Shown here: piece after piece, positions 63,544 to 64,000 of the stretch
Layout: each line of letters starts with the position of its first letter
Position numbering within the stretch: the first letter of the stretch is position 1
Assembly: GCF_013155465.1 (NCBI RefSeq)
Contig: NZ_JABJVX010000005.1
Location: 62,001-126,000 of the forward strand
Source of the DNA: Alterinioella nitratireducens
GTDB taxonomy: Bacteria; Pseudomonadota; Alphaproteobacteria; Rhodobacterales; Rhodobacteraceae
Length of the DNA: 64,000 nucleotides
Direction: 5' to 3'
The notes under the pieces: model-generated
Told to the model about the DNA's origin: nothing
The model's input: only the letters and a program-made list of their open reading frames with translations
Databases searched by the model: none
Translations under genes and position numbers: made by a program

Positions 63544-64000
63544 TTTACGGCCCCCAGTGTCAGACCTGCGATGAAGTGTTTCTGCATGGCGAAGAACATC
63601 GCCACGGGCGGGATGGCGGCGACGATGGAGCCGGCGCTCATCAGGTGGTATTGCGCCACGAACTGGCTGTTGAAGCTGGTGATGCCGGCGGTGACGGGCT
63701 GCGCCTCGGGGCCTTGGGTCAGGACGATGGCCCAGAAATAGTCGTTCCAGATGAAGGTGAAGATCAGCACGGCAAGCGCCGCGATGGCCGGGCGCATGAG
63801 CGGCAGGACGACAAACCAGAAGATGCGCCATTCGGCGACGCCCTCGACCCGCGCGGCCTCGATCAGCTCGACCGGCAGGGCCTTGATGAAGTTGCGCATG
63901 AAGAGGGTGCAGAACCCGGTCTGGAACGCGATGTGAAAGAGGACGAGACCCAGCTTGGTGTCGTAGAGGTTGAGGCTGACGGTCAGGTCGCGCACCGGCA
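63540..64000 (-). CDS. Carbohydrate ABC transporter permease (MalG-like), 5' end outside window
   Basis: The visible ~153 residues are the C-terminal half of a binding-protein-dependent sugar permease. The EAA loop is EAARVEGVAEWRIFWFVVLPLMRP, followed by membrane helices (ALAVLIFTFIWNDYFWAIVLT) and the end KHFIAGLTLGAVK. The reading frame is open to the right edge. The rest of the transporter and probably a regulator must lie beyond 64000. With GH4 and GH42 it should import an alpha/beta-galactoside. Confidence 0.9.
   Translation of the reverse strand, partial: PVRDLTVSLNLYDTKLGLVLFHIAFQTGFCTLFMRNFIKALPVELIEAARVEGVAEWRIFWFVVLPLMRPAIAALAVLIFTFIWNDYFWAIVLTQGPEAQPVTAGITSFNSQFVAQYHLMSAGSIVAAIPPVAMFFAMQKHFIAGLTLGAVK

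Overview
This window looks like ordinary chromosome from a GC-rich alphaproteobacterium, most likely of the Rhodobacteraceae (Roseobacter group). The reasons are the dense ATGA-overlapping operons, the DUF4212/sodium-solute symporter pair, the TctABC transporter, the aromatic-acid and galactose operons, and a short intergenic repeat that I associate from memory with that group. I see no integrase, transposase, plasmid or phage gene and no CRISPR array. Both edges cut a gene: a DMT-family transporter on the left and a sugar ABC permease on the right.

Region by region. 1-7065: a nonulosonic (pseudaminic) acid cluster, with a capsule-synthesis-like protein, pseF, pseI, a GNAT acetyltransferase and a small ORF on +, facing pseC and pseB on -. 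A tRNA-Pro(CGG) follows at 7172. 7333-12703: a homogentisate-type aromatic operon (hmgA, VOC protein, DUF2783, FAD monooxygenase, metallo-beta-lactamase-fold protein) divergent from a MarR regulator. 12651-22748: a tctC-tctB-tctA-aldehyde dehydrogenase-usp operon, divergent from an IclR regulator followed by an aminotransferase, a Tm-1-like protein and an acyl-CoA dehydrogenase. 22817-26051: two divergent transglutaminase-like proteins, then a persulfide-dioxygenase-like protein and a rhodanese. 26168-30808: a DUF1185 protein, an ArgE/DoeA-like pair, rluE, a DUF454 protein and a secreted protein. 31010-34973: glpK-glpD facing glpR. 34948-41547: tesA/ybbA/ybbP, a phosphatase, an Ldh2-like protein and a LysR regulator. 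42056-51335: acsA, adk, a DUF4212/SSS symporter, a cNMP/CBS/DUF294 protein and a membrane sensor-like exonuclease. 51364-52520: a GntR regulator and a secreted protein. 52707-64000: one long - strand operon for galactosides.

How the genes work together. The right end encodes a nearly complete De Ley-Doudoroff route. An ABC transporter imports a galactoside, GH4 and GH42 galactosidases release galactose, and an SDR, an SMP-30 lactonase and an IlvD/Edd dehydratase produce 2-keto-3-deoxygalactonate. DgoK and DgoA then yield pyruvate and glyceraldehyde 3-phosphate, for which a dedicated GAPDH lies further down the operon. The acetate region joins uptake (SSS/DUF4212), activation (AcsA) and AMP recycling (Adk) to a regulatory pair that probably controls the symporter.

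The points most worth a second look are: the sensor-like exonuclease cluster; an SDR lacking its catalytic lysine inside the galactose operon; a metallo-beta-lactamase-fold protein that has lost the second metal site; a pse cluster with no pseG in view; and two families of hairpin-forming intergenic repeats. All functions are inferred by reading the sequence; no database search was run.
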